A DNA stretch of 64,000 nt from assembly GCF_036518555.1 (NCBI RefSeq), contig NZ_DATDMY010000269.1, positions 1 to 64,000 of the forward strand. Direction: 5' to 3'. Every line of letters starts with the position of its first letter. Within the stretch, counting starts at the first letter, position 1. Made by a program: the position numbers and the translations under genes. The stretch comes from Dokdonella_A sp036518555 (GTDB taxonomy: Bacteria > Pseudomonadota > Gammaproteobacteria > Xanthomonadales > Rhodanobacteraceae). Shown here piece by piece: positions 25,761 through 33,919 of this stretch. The notes beneath the pieces are model-generated. The model made no database searches, was not told where the DNA came from, and saw nothing but the letters and a program-made list of their open reading frames with translations.

Positions 25761-26758
25761 TTCGCGCCCTCCTGGCGGGACAGCCGGCGCAGCATGAGCT
25801 TCGCCGCCGCGAGCACGAAGAACGTGACCACGAACAGCAGGAAGCCGAGAGCGATCAGCGAAGAACGGTAGATGTCCGAGTCGGCTTCGGTGAACTCATT
25901 GGCGATCGTCGCGGCGATCGAGTTGCCGGGCATGAGCAGCGACGCAGTGAGCTGGTGCGCGTTGCCGAGCACGAAGGTGACCGCCATGGTCTCGCCGAGC
26001 GCGCGACCCAGTCCGAGGAAGACACCGCCGATGACGGCCGAGCGCGTGTACGGCAGCACGATGTCCCACACGACTTCGGTGGTCGTCGAGCCGAGCGCAT
26101 AGGCCGACTCCTTGAGCCGCGTCGGCACCGTGAGGAACACTTCGCGCATCACGGAGGAAATGAACGGGATCACCATGATCGCGAGCACGATGCCCGCGGT
26201 CAGCATGCCGATGCCGAGCGGAGGGCCGGAGAACAGGGGGCCGACCAGTGGCAACGTGCCCACGTGGTCGTTGAGCCACGGGCTGACGTACTCGCCCATG
26301 ATCGGCACGAAGACGAACAGGCCCCACATGCCGTAGATGATCGACGGTATGCCGGCGAGGAGTTCGATCGCTGCGCCGACGGGACCGCGCATCCAGCCGG
26401 GTGCGACTTCGGTGAGGAACAATGCGATGCCGAAACTCACCGGTACCGCGATGACCATCGCGATGAGCGCGGTGACGAGCGTGCCGTAGATCGGCACGAG
26501 CGCGCCGAAGCGGTGGTTGACCGCGTCCCATTCGGTCGAGAACAGGAAGCCGGGACCGAATGTCGCGAACGCCTCGCGGCCGCCCCACAGCATCGACAGG
26601 GCCGCGCCCGCGAGCGCGAGCAGGACGAAGGCGCCCGCGCCGGTGACGATCCAGCGGAACGCGCCATCGGCGCGCGAATCGCGCATGTTGCGTCGGCCGG
26701 CATCGACGACCGCCGCGGTCATCGTCGGGGTGATTGCGCTGCTGCTGTTGGCGGCCAT
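25757..26758 (-). CDS. pstC: phosphate ABC transporter permease PstC
   Basis: Second permease subunit of the Pst importer. The 333-residue product has an N-terminal helix, a periplasmic loop (GGREAFATFGPGFLFSTEW) and the membrane domain, with the EAA-like loop VPTRLKESAYALGSTTTEVV facing PstB. GRALGETMAVTFVLGN is characteristic of PstC. The gene lies 133 nt after pstS, separated by a large hairpin that should lower its expression relative to the binding protein. Start ATG 26758 gives the normal family length. Confidence 0.96.
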   Translation of the reverse strand: MAANSSSAITPTMTAAVVDAGRRNMRDSRADGAFRWIVTGAGAFVLLALAGAALSMLWGGREAFATFGPGFLFSTEWDAVNHRFGALVPIYGTLVTALIAMVIAVPVSFGIALFLTEVAPGWMRGPVGAAIELLAGIPSIIYGMWGLFVFVPIMGEYVSPWLNDHVGTLPLVGPLFSGPPLGIGMLTAGIVLAIMVIPFISSVMREVFLTVPTRLKESAYALGSTTTEVVWDIVLPYTRSAVIGGVFLGLGRALGETMAVTFVLGNAHQLTASLLMPGNSIAATIANEFTEADSDIYRSSLIALGFLLFVVTFFVLAAAKLMLRRLSRQEGAK

Positions 26759-26809
26759 GCGGTGGTGTCGTTCGCGATTCGAGGATTGCGCGCCATCGGC
26801 GACGGGAAA

Positions 26810-26851
26810 GGGGATGGCGTTCGCGGTGACGTGGACCGCAACGCCATCCCC
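26810..26851 (-). repeat. large hairpin between pstS and pstC
   Basis: On the minus strand GGGGATGGCGTT and GCGGT pair with ACCGC and AACGCCATCCCC around a 7-nt loop, giving 17 base pairs with one bulged G. It starts 41 nt past the pstS stop. Only three T residues follow, so it is more likely an mRNA-stabilising or partial-termination structure that lets PstS be made in excess over the permeases. Confidence 0.85.
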
Positions 26852-26891
26852 ATCCGTACCTTCCGCATGGGAAGGGTGCGTCGCGAAGGGA

Positions 26892-27914
26892 TCAGAGCTT
26901 GATCTGCGCCTGCCAGTAGGCTTCGATCTGCTCGGTCAGGCCCTTCGGCAGCGGCACGTAGTCGAGTTCCTCGGCCTGCTTGCCGCCGTTCTCGTAGGCC
27001 CACTTGAAGAAGTCGAGCGCGGCCTTCGTGCCGGCGACGTCCTTCGGCTGCTTGTAGACGAGGATGAAGACCGAAGCCGTGATCGGCCAGGAGTTCTCGC
27101 CGGGCGCGTTCGTGATGACGAGGTGGAAGTCCTTCGCATTCTTCCAGTCGGCGCCGGCTGCGGCGGCCTGGAAGCTGGTCAGGCTCGGCTGCACGAACTG
27201 GCCCGCCGCGTTCTGCATCGCGGCGTACGTCATCTTGTTCTGCAGCGCGTAGGCGAGTTCGACGTAACCGATCGAACCCTTGATCTGCTTCACGTACGCG
27301 GCGACGCCTTCGTTGCCCTTGCCGCCGACGCCGACCGGCCACGAAACCGACGTGCCTTCACCGACCTTCGACTTCCACTCCGGCGACACCTTCGACAGGT
27401 AGTTGACGAAGTTGAACGTCGTGCCCGAGCCGTCCGAGCGGTGCACGACGGTGATCGCGCCGTCGCCGAGCTTGACGTCGGGGTTGATCTGCGCGATCGC
27501 CGGGTCGTTCCACTTGGTGATCTTGCCCTGGAAGATGTCGGCGAGCAGCGGGCCGGTGAAGCGCAACTTGCCCGCATCGATGCCCTCGATGTTGACGACC
27601 GGCACGACGCCGCCGATCACGGCGGGGAACTGCGCGAGGCCGGCTTCATGCAGTTCTTCCGGCGACAAGGGCTTGTCCGAGGCGCCGAAGCTGACCGTGC
27701 CGGCCTTGATCTGCGCGATGCCGCCGCCCGAGCCGATCGACTGGTAGTTGACCTTGCTGCCGGCGACGTTGTTGTAGCTGTCCGACCACTTGGAGAGGAT
27801 CGGGTAGACGAAGGTCGAGCCGGCGCCGGTGATGTCGGCAGCCTGCGCGGACGCGGCGCCGATGACGGTAGCGATACCGGCGGCAACGAAGCGGGACTTG
27901 ATCGAGTTGAACAC
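26892..27914 (-). CDS. pstS: phosphate-binding protein PstS
   Basis: Periplasmic phosphate-binding protein of the Pst importer. The 340-residue precursor starts at GTG 27914, with GAGGAG 7 nt upstream. A Sec signal (FVAAGIATVIGAASAQA) is cut before ADITGAGSTF, the usual mature N-terminus. Phosphate-contacting segments GAGSTFVYPI, SIGSGGGIAQI, VSFGASDKPL and RSDGSGTTFNF are all present. It is the first gene of pstSCAB-phoU and directly follows Pho-box repeats, so it should be induced by phosphate starvation through PhoB. Confidence 0.98.
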   Translation of the reverse strand: MFNSIKSRFVAAGIATVIGAASAQAADITGAGSTFVYPILSKWSDSYNNVAGSKVNYQSIGSGGGIAQIKAGTVSFGASDKPLSPEELHEAGLAQFPAVIGGVVPVVNIEGIDAGKLRFTGPLLADIFQGKITKWNDPAIAQINPDVKLGDGAITVVHRSDGSGTTFNFVNYLSKVSPEWKSKVGEGTSVSWPVGVGGKGNEGVAAYVKQIKGSIGYVELAYALQNKMTYAAMQNAAGQFVQPSLTSFQAAAAGADWKNAKDFHLVITNAPGENSWPITASVFILVYKQPKDVAGTKAALDFFKWAYENGGKQAEELDYVPLPKGLTEQIEAYWQAQIKL

Positions 27915-27990
27915 GCGGGACTCCTCACATGGAAGGGCGGACCGGCTTTCGCCGACGCCGCGCTTTGTAGGCCCGCGCAATTGCAGAACG

Positions 27991-28019
27991 ATGAGAGATT
28001 TGTGACAGAAAGGTTTCAG
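27991..28019 (-). promoter_or_regulatory. three PhoB-binding repeats upstream of pstS
   Basis: On the minus strand three 7-bp repeats are spaced exactly 11 bp apart: CTGAAAC (28019-28013), CTGTCAC (28008-28002) and CTCTCAT (27997-27991), with A/T-rich 4-bp linkers. The last two form a near-consensus Pho box (consensus CTGTCAT-4-CTGTCAT). The box ends 76 nt before the pstS start, leaving room for a -10 and a leader. Confidence 0.9.
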
Positions 28020-28116
28020 GCGCTCCCCGACGGCACGCGCGTCCTGGGAATATGGCGACTATTCAGTTGTTTGCGTCACAAAGCTCGATGGCTTGCAGAT
28101 GACGACTGGTTTGCGA

Positions 28117-28401
28117 TCAGTCGCCGCCGATCGTCTCCGGACCCTCACCCGTGGTCTTCTCGTAGCGGCCCTTGCTTACCTTGCGGTACTGGGTGAAGCC
28201 GTGCCGCGCGAGATGACCCTCGCGCAGGAGATGGGCGCCGCCCGTGGTGACCGCGGGCGCGCCGAGGACGCGACGGAGCGGGGCGCCGCAGGCGCTGCAG
28301 TGCGTGAGCGGCGCATCGGCGAGGCGCTCGAGGCGTTCGATGCCGTAACAGCACAGCGCGCAGCCTGGCGGTTCGAGCGGGACGTATTCGTGGATCGGCA
28401 T
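28117..28401 (-). CDS. FmdB-type zinc-ribbon protein
   Basis: Small (94-residue) protein of the FmdB/CxxC_CxxC_SSSS zinc-ribbon family. The start MPIHEYVPLEPPGCALCCYG matches the family's M-P-x-Y-E-Y pattern. The zinc ligands are CALC and, about 20 residues on, CSACG, after which the family's valine-leucine strand follows (APLRRVLGAP). The C-terminal part is basic and probably flexible. The family is widespread and named after a putative regulator of formamidase, but its role is unproven. It precedes the pstS promoter on the same strand; a short dyad after its stop is a weak terminator candidate only. Confidence 0.85.
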   Translation of the reverse strand: MPIHEYVPLEPPGCALCCYGIERLERLADAPLTHCSACGAPLRRVLGAPAVTTGGAHLLREGHLARHGFTQYRKVSKGRYEKTTGEGPETIGGD

Positions 28402-28470
28402 GGCAGGACGAAGATGCGCCCTCGGCGCCGCGGTATCAAGCGCGTCGCGCGGGGACGGCCCGGACGCGCG

Positions 28471-28896
28471 TCAGGACTTGGTGATGGTCAGTTCGTACGA
28501 CGACGCCGCACCCTTGAGCACCGCGCCCTGCGTCATGAATACGCGGATCGTGTAGGTACCGTCCGCATTCGCCTTGAGGACCGACTGCGTCCGGCCCTCG
28601 GTCTCCTTCTGCTGCGCGCCGGGAGGGAAGACGTTGAAGTACGTCACGCGGCTCTTGCCGTCGTCGAGCGCGAGGACGCAGCTTTCGCCGGCCTTGAGGT
28701 CGACGGTGTAGTTGTGCACGACGTCGCTCGGTCCCTTGAGCTTGCCCTTGGCCTGCGCGAGCCCCTTGCCGTTGAACTTGAGCGCGTGCGGCGCATCCGT
28801 CGCCGGCCCCTTGGCGGCGGCGACGAGCGGGACGGCGAGCAGCGCACTGGCCGCGAGGGTGACGAAGCGGCGACGACTCAACGAAAGGAAGGGCAT
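28471..28896 (-). CDS. exported protein of unknown function
   Basis: A 141-residue protein I do not recognise. The N-terminus MPFLSLSRRRFVTLAASALL has three arginines and a hydrophobic core, a twin-arginine-like signal with cleavage after about residue 28 (VAAAKG). The mature part is rich in beta strands (VVHNYTVDLKAGESCVLALDD, TQSVLKANADGTYTIRVFM, SSYELTITKS). It resembles small beta-sandwich domains such as PPC or lysozyme-inhibitor-like folds. Only one cysteine remains in the mature part, so no disulfide is expected. It stands between the zinc-ribbon gene and the RNase T-like gene with short gaps. Confidence 0.75.
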   Translation of the reverse strand: MPFLSLSRRRFVTLAASALLAVPLVAAAKGPATDAPHALKFNGKGLAQAKGKLKGPSDVVHNYTVDLKAGESCVLALDDGKSRVTYFNVFPPGAQQKETEGRTQSVLKANADGTYTIRVFMTQGAVLKGAASSYELTITKS

Positions 28897-28932
28897 GGGC
28901 GATTCTCCAGGGTCGGACGTGCAAGCGGATGC

Positions 28933-29583
28933 TCAAGCGAAAGCGGGTATCGCGCGAGCGGATCGTTCGAGTTCTCTCCAGCGATTGACGATGTCGCAGA
29001 AGAGCTGGGCGGTACGTTCCGTGTCGTACACGGCCGAGTGCGCCTCACGCGCGTCCCACGCGCGGCCGGACGCTTCGACGGCGCGACTCAACACGGTCTG
29101 GCCATAGGCGAGGCCGGCGAGCGAGACGGTGTCGAAGCAACTGAACGGATGGAACGGGCTGCGCTTGTGGTCGGTGCGCCGGATGGCTGCATTGAGGAAG
29201 GCGAGGTCGAACGCGGCGTTGTGTCCGACGAGGATCGCGCGCTGGCAATCGGATTCGCGCATCGCGACGCGCACCGGTCGGAATACGAGGTCGAGCGCTT
29301 CCTTCTCGGGCAGCGCGCCGCGCAAGGGATGGGTCGGGTCGATGCCGGTGATCTCGAGCGAACGCGGATCGAGCAATGAGCCCGCGAACGGTTCGACATG
29401 CGTGGACACGACCGGGTCGGCGTGGACGATGCCTTCCGCGTCCATGCGGATCGGCGACACGGCGATCTCGAGCAGCGCATGCCGTTCGCTGTCGAAACCA
29501 CCGGTCTCGACGTCGACGATCACCGGGAGAAAACCGCGAAAGCGCTGCGCCATGCGGATGGCGGACGGGGAACTGCTGATCAT
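28933..29583 (-). CDS. rnt: ribonuclease T (DEDD 3'-5' exonuclease)
   Basis: RNase T-like exonuclease that trims 3' ends of tRNAs and other stable RNAs. The 216-residue product has the DEDDh residues: VIVDVETGGFD (Asp, Glu), LVGHNAAFDLAFL (Asp) and AREAHSAVYDTERTA (His, Asp). RFRGFLPV just before the first motif is typical of RNase T. Start ATG 29583 is taken for normal length; an internal ATG at 29553 (MAQRFRGF) is possible, and neither has a clear ribosome-binding site. It lies 36 nt before the exported-protein gene. Confidence 0.92.
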   Translation of the reverse strand: MISSSPSAIRMAQRFRGFLPVIVDVETGGFDSERHALLEIAVSPIRMDAEGIVHADPVVSTHVEPFAGSLLDPRSLEITGIDPTHPLRGALPEKEALDLVFRPVRVAMRESDCQRAILVGHNAAFDLAFLNAAIRRTDHKRSPFHPFSCFDTVSLAGLAYGQTVLSRAVEASGRAWDAREAHSAVYDTERTAQLFCDIVNRWRELERSARAIPAFA

Positions 29584-29653
29584 CGACGAAGCATAGCAAG
29601 CCGCGACGGCACGTGCCGCCGCGGTTTGGCTCGCGCGCGCCGAGGCGCGCCGG

Positions 29654-30346
29654 TCAGGACGCGGGCGAAGCAGTCGTCGGTCTGCCCCGACCGCGCGCGC
29701 CGAACAGCGCGAGCAGCAGCGCGAGCACGAGCAGCGCGATGCCGAATTTCGGCAGCAGCATCAGGAACGGCACGCCGAGCACGGCCGAGGCGAGCGACCA
29801 CGCGAGCGGATCGTCGACGGGCGCGCGCGCGCCGCTCGCGCCGAGCATGCGCGACAGCAGGCGGTCGAGGCTGAACTTTCCGGCGCCGCCGAAGATGAGC
29901 GGCAGCAACATCACCGCGAACAGGAGCGGCAGCTTGAAGTTTCCATGGCCCATGTCCTTGATCGCGTAGCCCTTGGCGAGGTCGCTCCACATCGACCACA
30001 TGTCCGGCCAGTGCACCGCGGCGGTTGCGACGAAAGTGACGAACAGGAGCGCGAAGGCCGCGATGCGCGTGCCGAGGCCGAGCCACAGCAGGACCGCTCC
30101 GAGGATCTCGGTCCAGGTCGACAGCGTCCAGCTGAAGCCGGCCGGCAGTTGGTCGAACGGGAACGGGAACCGCTGTTGTATGTCGGCGAACCAGTTCTCG
30201 CCGTGCAACTTCTCGAGGCCCGATTCCCAGAATTCCCAGCCCATGATCAGGCGCAATACGAACGGCGGCAGCGTCTGGCCCGCGCCCTCGAGGCGCGCGA
30301 CGAGCGGGTGCCAGCTGCTCGCGCAGCGGGCGAGGGTCGTGTTCAT
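29654..30346 (-). CDS. DoxX family membrane protein
   Basis: Integral membrane protein of the DoxX family (230 residues), with about five hydrophobic helices and the DoxX start pattern PFVLRLIMGWEFWESGLEKL. GFSWTLSTWTEILGAVLLWLG and LPLLFAVMLLPLIFGGAGKFSLD are further family landmarks. A GGAGG site lies 6 nt before ATG 30346. DoxX proteins occur in oxidoreductase or stress-related membrane complexes, but no reaction is assigned here. It is divergent from the MerR/TipAS regulator, with 164 nt between them that contain the regulator's operator, so it is a candidate target. Confidence 0.85.
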   Translation of the reverse strand: MNTTLARCASSWHPLVARLEGAGQTLPPFVLRLIMGWEFWESGLEKLHGENWFADIQQRFPFPFDQLPAGFSWTLSTWTEILGAVLLWLGLGTRIAAFALLFVTFVATAAVHWPDMWSMWSDLAKGYAIKDMGHGNFKLPLLFAVMLLPLIFGGAGKFSLDRLLSRMLGASGARAPVDDPLAWSLASAVLGVPFLMLLPKFGIALLVLALLLALFGARGRGRPTTASPAS

Positions 30347-30451
30347 CGGTACCTCCGGAGTCTGGATGCGAGTCGGTTGCGTGGACGCGCGAATGACCGG
30401 GCCCCGGCGCGTTCGCTTTCAGGGGATGGCATGCTCGCATGCGCCCGGGAC

Positions 30452-30473
30452 TTGACCCTCACGCAGCGTGAGG
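30452..30473 (+). promoter_or_regulatory. MerR-type operator and -35 element
   Basis: A -35-like TTGACC (30452-30457) runs into a perfect 7+7 dyad, CCTCACG-CAG-CGTGAGG (30457-30473). MerR-family regulators bind such dyads placed between -35 and an over-spaced -10. A weak -10 (CACGAT) lies about 20 nt downstream. The site is 38 nt before the merR start and fits autoregulation plus control of the divergent DoxX gene. Confidence 0.75.
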
Positions 30474-30510
30474 CCGCACGATCGCCTCCACCGCAACACC
30501 GGAACCCCCG

Positions 30511-31245
30511 ATGTCCGTGCGCTACACCGTCAGCCAGATCGCCCGCCGCACCGGGCTCACCGTGCGAGCCCTGCACCACTACGAAGCGGCCGGCCTGTTG
30601 CGGCCGGTCGCACGCAGCGCCGCCGGTTACCGCGTGTACGGCGAAGCGGAGCTCCTGCGCCTGCAGCACATCGTGTCGTTGAAGGCGCTCGGGCTCTCGC
30701 TGGCGGACATTCGCGCGTGCATCCACGCGGACGCGCCGTCGCTCGGCGATGCGCTGGCGCGCCAGATCGACCGGTTGCGGCACGCGATCGTGCGCCAGCA
30801 CGAACTGCTCGGCCGGCTGGAGCGCATCGCGCAGCGGCTTGCCGAGGGCGGCACGATCGACGCGGAAACCCTGTTCAACAGCATCGAGGCGACCATCACC
30901 ATGGAAAACCATTTCAGCAGCGAACAACTCGAGGCGATCAAGGCGCGCGGCGAAGCGCTCGGCGCGGAGCGCATCCGCGAAGTCGAGCGTGCATGGCCGG
31001 ACGTCATCGCGGGCATGCAGGCGGCGCTCGCGCTCGACAAGGATCCCGCTAGCCCCGAAGTGCGCGCACTTGCACGCCGCTGGCGCTCGCTCGTGCGCGA
31101 GTTCACCGGCGGCGACGCCGGCATCCTCCAGTCGATGAACGCGATGTTCCGCGCCGAGCCTGCGGCGATGCAGGCGCGTACGGGCATCGACTCCGTGCTC
31201 ATGGCGTACGCGGCCAAGGCCGTCGGCCTGCTCGGCGAGGACTGA
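30511..31245 (+). CDS. MerR family regulator with TipAS domain
   Basis: Transcription activator of 244 residues. The MerR winged-helix domain is at about 5-75 (YTVSQIARRTGLTVRALHHY, then AAGYRVYGEAELLRLQHI). A long coiled-coil (QIDRLRHAIVRQHELLGRLER) leads to a helical C-terminal TipAS-type antibiotic-binding domain (FSSEQLEAIKARGEALG... to the C-terminus). In Streptomyces TipA this domain traps thiopeptide drugs. The two N-terminal recognition helices match well; there are no metal-binding cysteines, so a metal sensor is unlikely. The ligand is an inference from domain type. A clear MerR dyad lies upstream. Confidence 0.9.
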   Translation: MSVRYTVSQIARRTGLTVRALHHYEAAGLLRPVARSAAGYRVYGEAELLRLQHIVSLKALGLSLADIRACIHADAPSLGDALARQIDRLRHAIVRQHELLGRLERIAQRLAEGGTIDAETLFNSIEATITMENHFSSEQLEAIKARGEALGAERIREVERAWPDVIAGMQAALALDKDPASPEVRALARRWRSLVREFTGGDAGILQSMNAMFRAEPAAMQARTGIDSVLMAYAAKAVGLLGED

Positions 31246-31393
31246 CCGCCGTGTGCGGCCCGCAGCGCCGTCGCGACGACCGCGCGACGCGCTGAACGGA
31301 AACGGATCGAACGCGCGGACGCCGCTTGCAGCGCTCGCGCGCAGCAGGGTAGTGTCGCCGTCGAGGGCCGTTTCGGCGCGGGAGGACACGCTC

Positions 31394-32263
31394 ATGCTCT
31401 GGCAGAAGTCGCGGCGCAGCGACAACGTGGTCGAGGACGCGGGCGGTGGCGGTGGCGGCGGCTTCGGTGGCGGCCGCGGTCTCGGACTCGGCGGGATCAT
31501 CCTCGTCGTGATCGTGAGCCTGATCTTCCACAAGAATCCGCTCGAGATCCTGCAGCTGATCGGTGGCGGCGGCGACGAAGGCGGCGTCGCGCAGCAGCAG
31601 GTCGCGCCTGCCGGCAACGACCAGCAGACGGACTTCGTGCGCGCCATTCTCGGCAGCACCGAAGACGTCTGGGGCGACGTGTTCCGCGCGGGCGGCCAGC
31701 AGTATCCGGCGCCGAGGCTCGTGCTGTTCCACGGCGCCGTACAGTCCGCGTGCGGTGCGGCGTCGGCGGCGATGGGGCCGTTCTACTGCCCCGGCGATCG
31801 CCAGGTCTACCTCGACCTCGACTTCTTCCAGGAGATGCAGCAGCGTTTCCACGCCGCCGGGGATTTCGCGCGCGCGTACGTGATCGCGCACGAGGTCGGC
31901 CACCACATCCAGAATCTCGTCGGGGTGATGGAGCAGGTCGAACGCGCGGCGCAGGGTGGAGAACCGATGCAGGGAGCGGACGGACTTTCCGTGCGCCAGG
32001 AGCTGCAGGCGGATTGCTTTGCGGGCGTGTGGGCCAACCACGCACAGCAGAAGCTCGATTGGCTCGAGCAGGGCGATGTCGAAGCCGCGCTCAACGCGGC
32101 GAACCAGATCGGCGACGACACACTGCAACGGCAGGCACGCGGCTACGTCGTGCCCGATTCGTTCACGCACGGCAGTTCGGCCGAACGCGTGCGCTGGTTC
32201 CGCACCGGCTTCTCGTCGGGCAACCTCAAGAGCTGCGATACGTTCGCCGCCACGCAGCTGTAG
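31394..32263 (+). CDS. ypfJ: YpfJ-family neutral zinc metallopeptidase
   Basis: Membrane-anchored zinc metallopeptidase of the YpfJ (KPN_02809/zinc_metallopep neutral) family, 289 residues. A glycine-rich cytoplasmic N-terminus (GGGGGGGFGGGRG) precedes one transmembrane helix (LGGIILVVIVSLIF). The periplasmic catalytic domain has the zinc motif HEVGHHIQ, with a downstream glutamate in RQELQADCFAG, plus four cysteines. GGAGG lies 8 nt before ATG 31394. The family is conserved in proteobacteria; physiological substrates are unknown. It stands alone, 148 nt after the MerR gene. Confidence 0.92.
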   Translation: MLWQKSRRSDNVVEDAGGGGGGGFGGGRGLGLGGIILVVIVSLIFHKNPLEILQLIGGGGDEGGVAQQQVAPAGNDQQTDFVRAILGSTEDVWGDVFRAGGQQYPAPRLVLFHGAVQSACGAASAAMGPFYCPGDRQVYLDLDFFQEMQQRFHAAGDFARAYVIAHEVGHHIQNLVGVMEQVERAAQGGEPMQGADGLSVRQELQADCFAGVWANHAQQKLDWLEQGDVEAALNAANQIGDDTLQRQARGYVVPDSFTHGSSAERVRWFRTGFSSGNLKSCDTFAATQL

Positions 32264-32380
32264 CCAAGCGGGCGCCGGCCTTCCTCGATGCGGGCGCGAC
32301 GGAAGCCGCGATGCGCCCGGCCTTCGGATGGCATCGACGTCGCGGCTACCGCGGCTGGCGCCGCTCCGACGACCCGCGCG

Positions 32381-33307
32381 TCAGTGCGCGGGCGCGGCCG
32401 GCTCGCGCACGGGCAGTGGCACGTTGCAGAGACTGATCCGCCCGGCGGGAACCTTGTACCAGTCGTCACGCCGGTTTCGTCGCGATTCCACCAGCGCCGC
32501 GAACGTCGGCGTGTCGGTGCGCAGGCGCTCGAGCGGCGTCCTTTGGGCTTCGGGCACCTCGGCTGCGAGGCGCATCGACTTGATCGGGATGCGCTGCACG
32601 GGTTTGTCGTAGAAGCCGAGCGCAGCCGTGCCGCGCGGCAGGCTCGCGAGCAGTTCCATGCCTTGCACGACGCGCCCTACGAGCGCGATGTTGCGGTCGA
32701 GCTGGCGAGGTTCCTGTCCGATCACGACGTAGAGTTCGGCACCGCTGCCGCTGTCCACCGCAGTGTCGCGCCCGGCGCCGACCATGCCGTAGCAGTGCGC
32801 GAGCCAGGTCTTGCCCGACTTCGGGTCGCGGGCGACCGGCATGCCGTCGCTGAAGCCGACCTCGGGCGCGTAGACGTCGCCGTCGGGCAGTCGCGTGAAC
32901 GGGAGATCCGCGGCGCTGTCGCGCTCGAATTCGGGCGCGAGCGTCCGCGCGGCCTTGCCGAACGCGCGTGCCTTGCCCGCGTCTTCCGCGTTCGGATCGC
33001 CCCACTGGGTCACGAAATTGTCTTGCACGCGCAGGATCGCCAGTCCGTCGAAATAATGCTCGCGCGCGAGCGTCCGCAGGTTCGCGGCGTGCAGCGGCGC
33101 ATAGCGGGAGGCGAGCTCGATCACGACGCGCCCGCGATCGAGTTCGAGGTACAGCGTGTCGTGCGGGTCGAGCGGTCGCCAGTCGGACGGCTTGGACGCA
33201 TCGATCACCTGCTGCATGGTGAGCCCCTTCGCCGGAATCTGCGCGAACGCAGCCGGCATGCAAGCGAACGCGATGGCGGCGGCGACGCAGCGGATCGTGG
33301 CGGTCAT
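32381..33307 (-). CDS. periplasmic cyclophilin-type peptidyl-prolyl isomerase
   Basis: Secreted cyclophilin-like prolyl isomerase, 308 residues. ATG 33307 is set by AGGAG 7 nt upstream; a longer frame to 33349 is open but lacks a site. The signal MTATIRCVAAAIAFACMPAAFA is followed by AQIPAKG. The cyclophilin core includes LYLELDRGRVVIELASRYAP, REHYFDGLAILRVQDNFVTQW (F-x-x-x-x-F/V pattern), GMVGAGRD and YVVIGQEPRQLDRNIALVGR. It is longer than single-domain cyclophilins, with a C-terminal extension of about 80 residues (RTPLERLRTDTPTFAALVE). A role in folding envelope proteins is inferred. Confidence 0.9.
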   Translation of the reverse strand: MTATIRCVAAAIAFACMPAAFAQIPAKGLTMQQVIDASKPSDWRPLDPHDTLYLELDRGRVVIELASRYAPLHAANLRTLAREHYFDGLAILRVQDNFVTQWGDPNAEDAGKARAFGKAARTLAPEFERDSAADLPFTRLPDGDVYAPEVGFSDGMPVARDPKSGKTWLAHCYGMVGAGRDTAVDSGSGAELYVVIGQEPRQLDRNIALVGRVVQGMELLASLPRGTAALGFYDKPVQRIPIKSMRLAAEVPEAQRTPLERLRTDTPTFAALVESRRNRRDDWYKVPAGRISLCNVPLPVREPAAPAH

Positions 33308-33429
33308 GGTCGTCTCCTGAAGGTGCATCATCTTAAGCGAACGGATCACCGCGGTCCGGTCCGCCGCAGCAGCTTCGGTTCATCCGCTGCCGTATGATGA
33401 GCCTGCGGCTCCATGCGAGGAGGGGTGTC

Positions 33430-33843
33430 ATGATCGACCGTTTGATCGAACGAAACCGCGATGCGCTGATCCTGGCCGCGCGCGTCCTGCTGATGGCGCT
33501 GTTCGTCGTTTCCGGCTTCGGCAAGCTCATCGACTTCGACGGTACCGTGCACTACATGGAATACGTGCATGCGCCGATGCCGGCCGCTGCGGCGGTCGTC
33601 GCGACGATCATGGAGTTCGCCGTCGGCGCCGCCGTGCTGTTCGGATTCCAGGTGCGCGTGCTCGCGCTCGTGCTGTTCGTGTTCGTCGCCGGGACCGCCT
33701 TGATCGGCCATCCGTTCTGGACCATGGCGGCGGCCGAGCGCGCGCTCAACCAGGTTCACTTCCTCAAGAACATGGCGATCATGGGCGGCCTGCTGCTGCT
33801 CGCGATCACCGGGCCCGGCCGTTACGCACTGACCAAACGCTAG
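33430..33843 (+). CDS. DoxX family membrane protein, short
   Basis: Second DoxX-family protein, 137 residues with four hydrophobic helices. RVLLMALFVVSGFGKLIDFDG is the family N-terminal motif, and MEFAVGAAVLFGFQVRVLALV and NQVHFLKNMAIMGGLLLLA follow. ATG 33430 has a GAGGAGG site upstream and fits the usual length better than the open frame to 33394. It is divergent from the isomerase gene. No partner oxidoreductase gene lies nearby. Function unassigned; other members affect membrane redox or chloride/thiosulfate metabolism. Confidence 0.87.
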   Translation: MIDRLIERNRDALILAARVLLMALFVVSGFGKLIDFDGTVHYMEYVHAPMPAAAAVVATIMEFAVGAAVLFGFQVRVLALVLFVFVAGTALIGHPFWTMAAAERALNQVHFLKNMAIMGGLLLLAITGPGRYALTKR

Positions 33844-33919
33844 CACCGGCCGTCGGCGCGGCGGCGGCCGCGAGGTCCGATCGCGCGGCGTCCGCGTGCG
33901 GGCGCCGCGCTGGCGGCCC

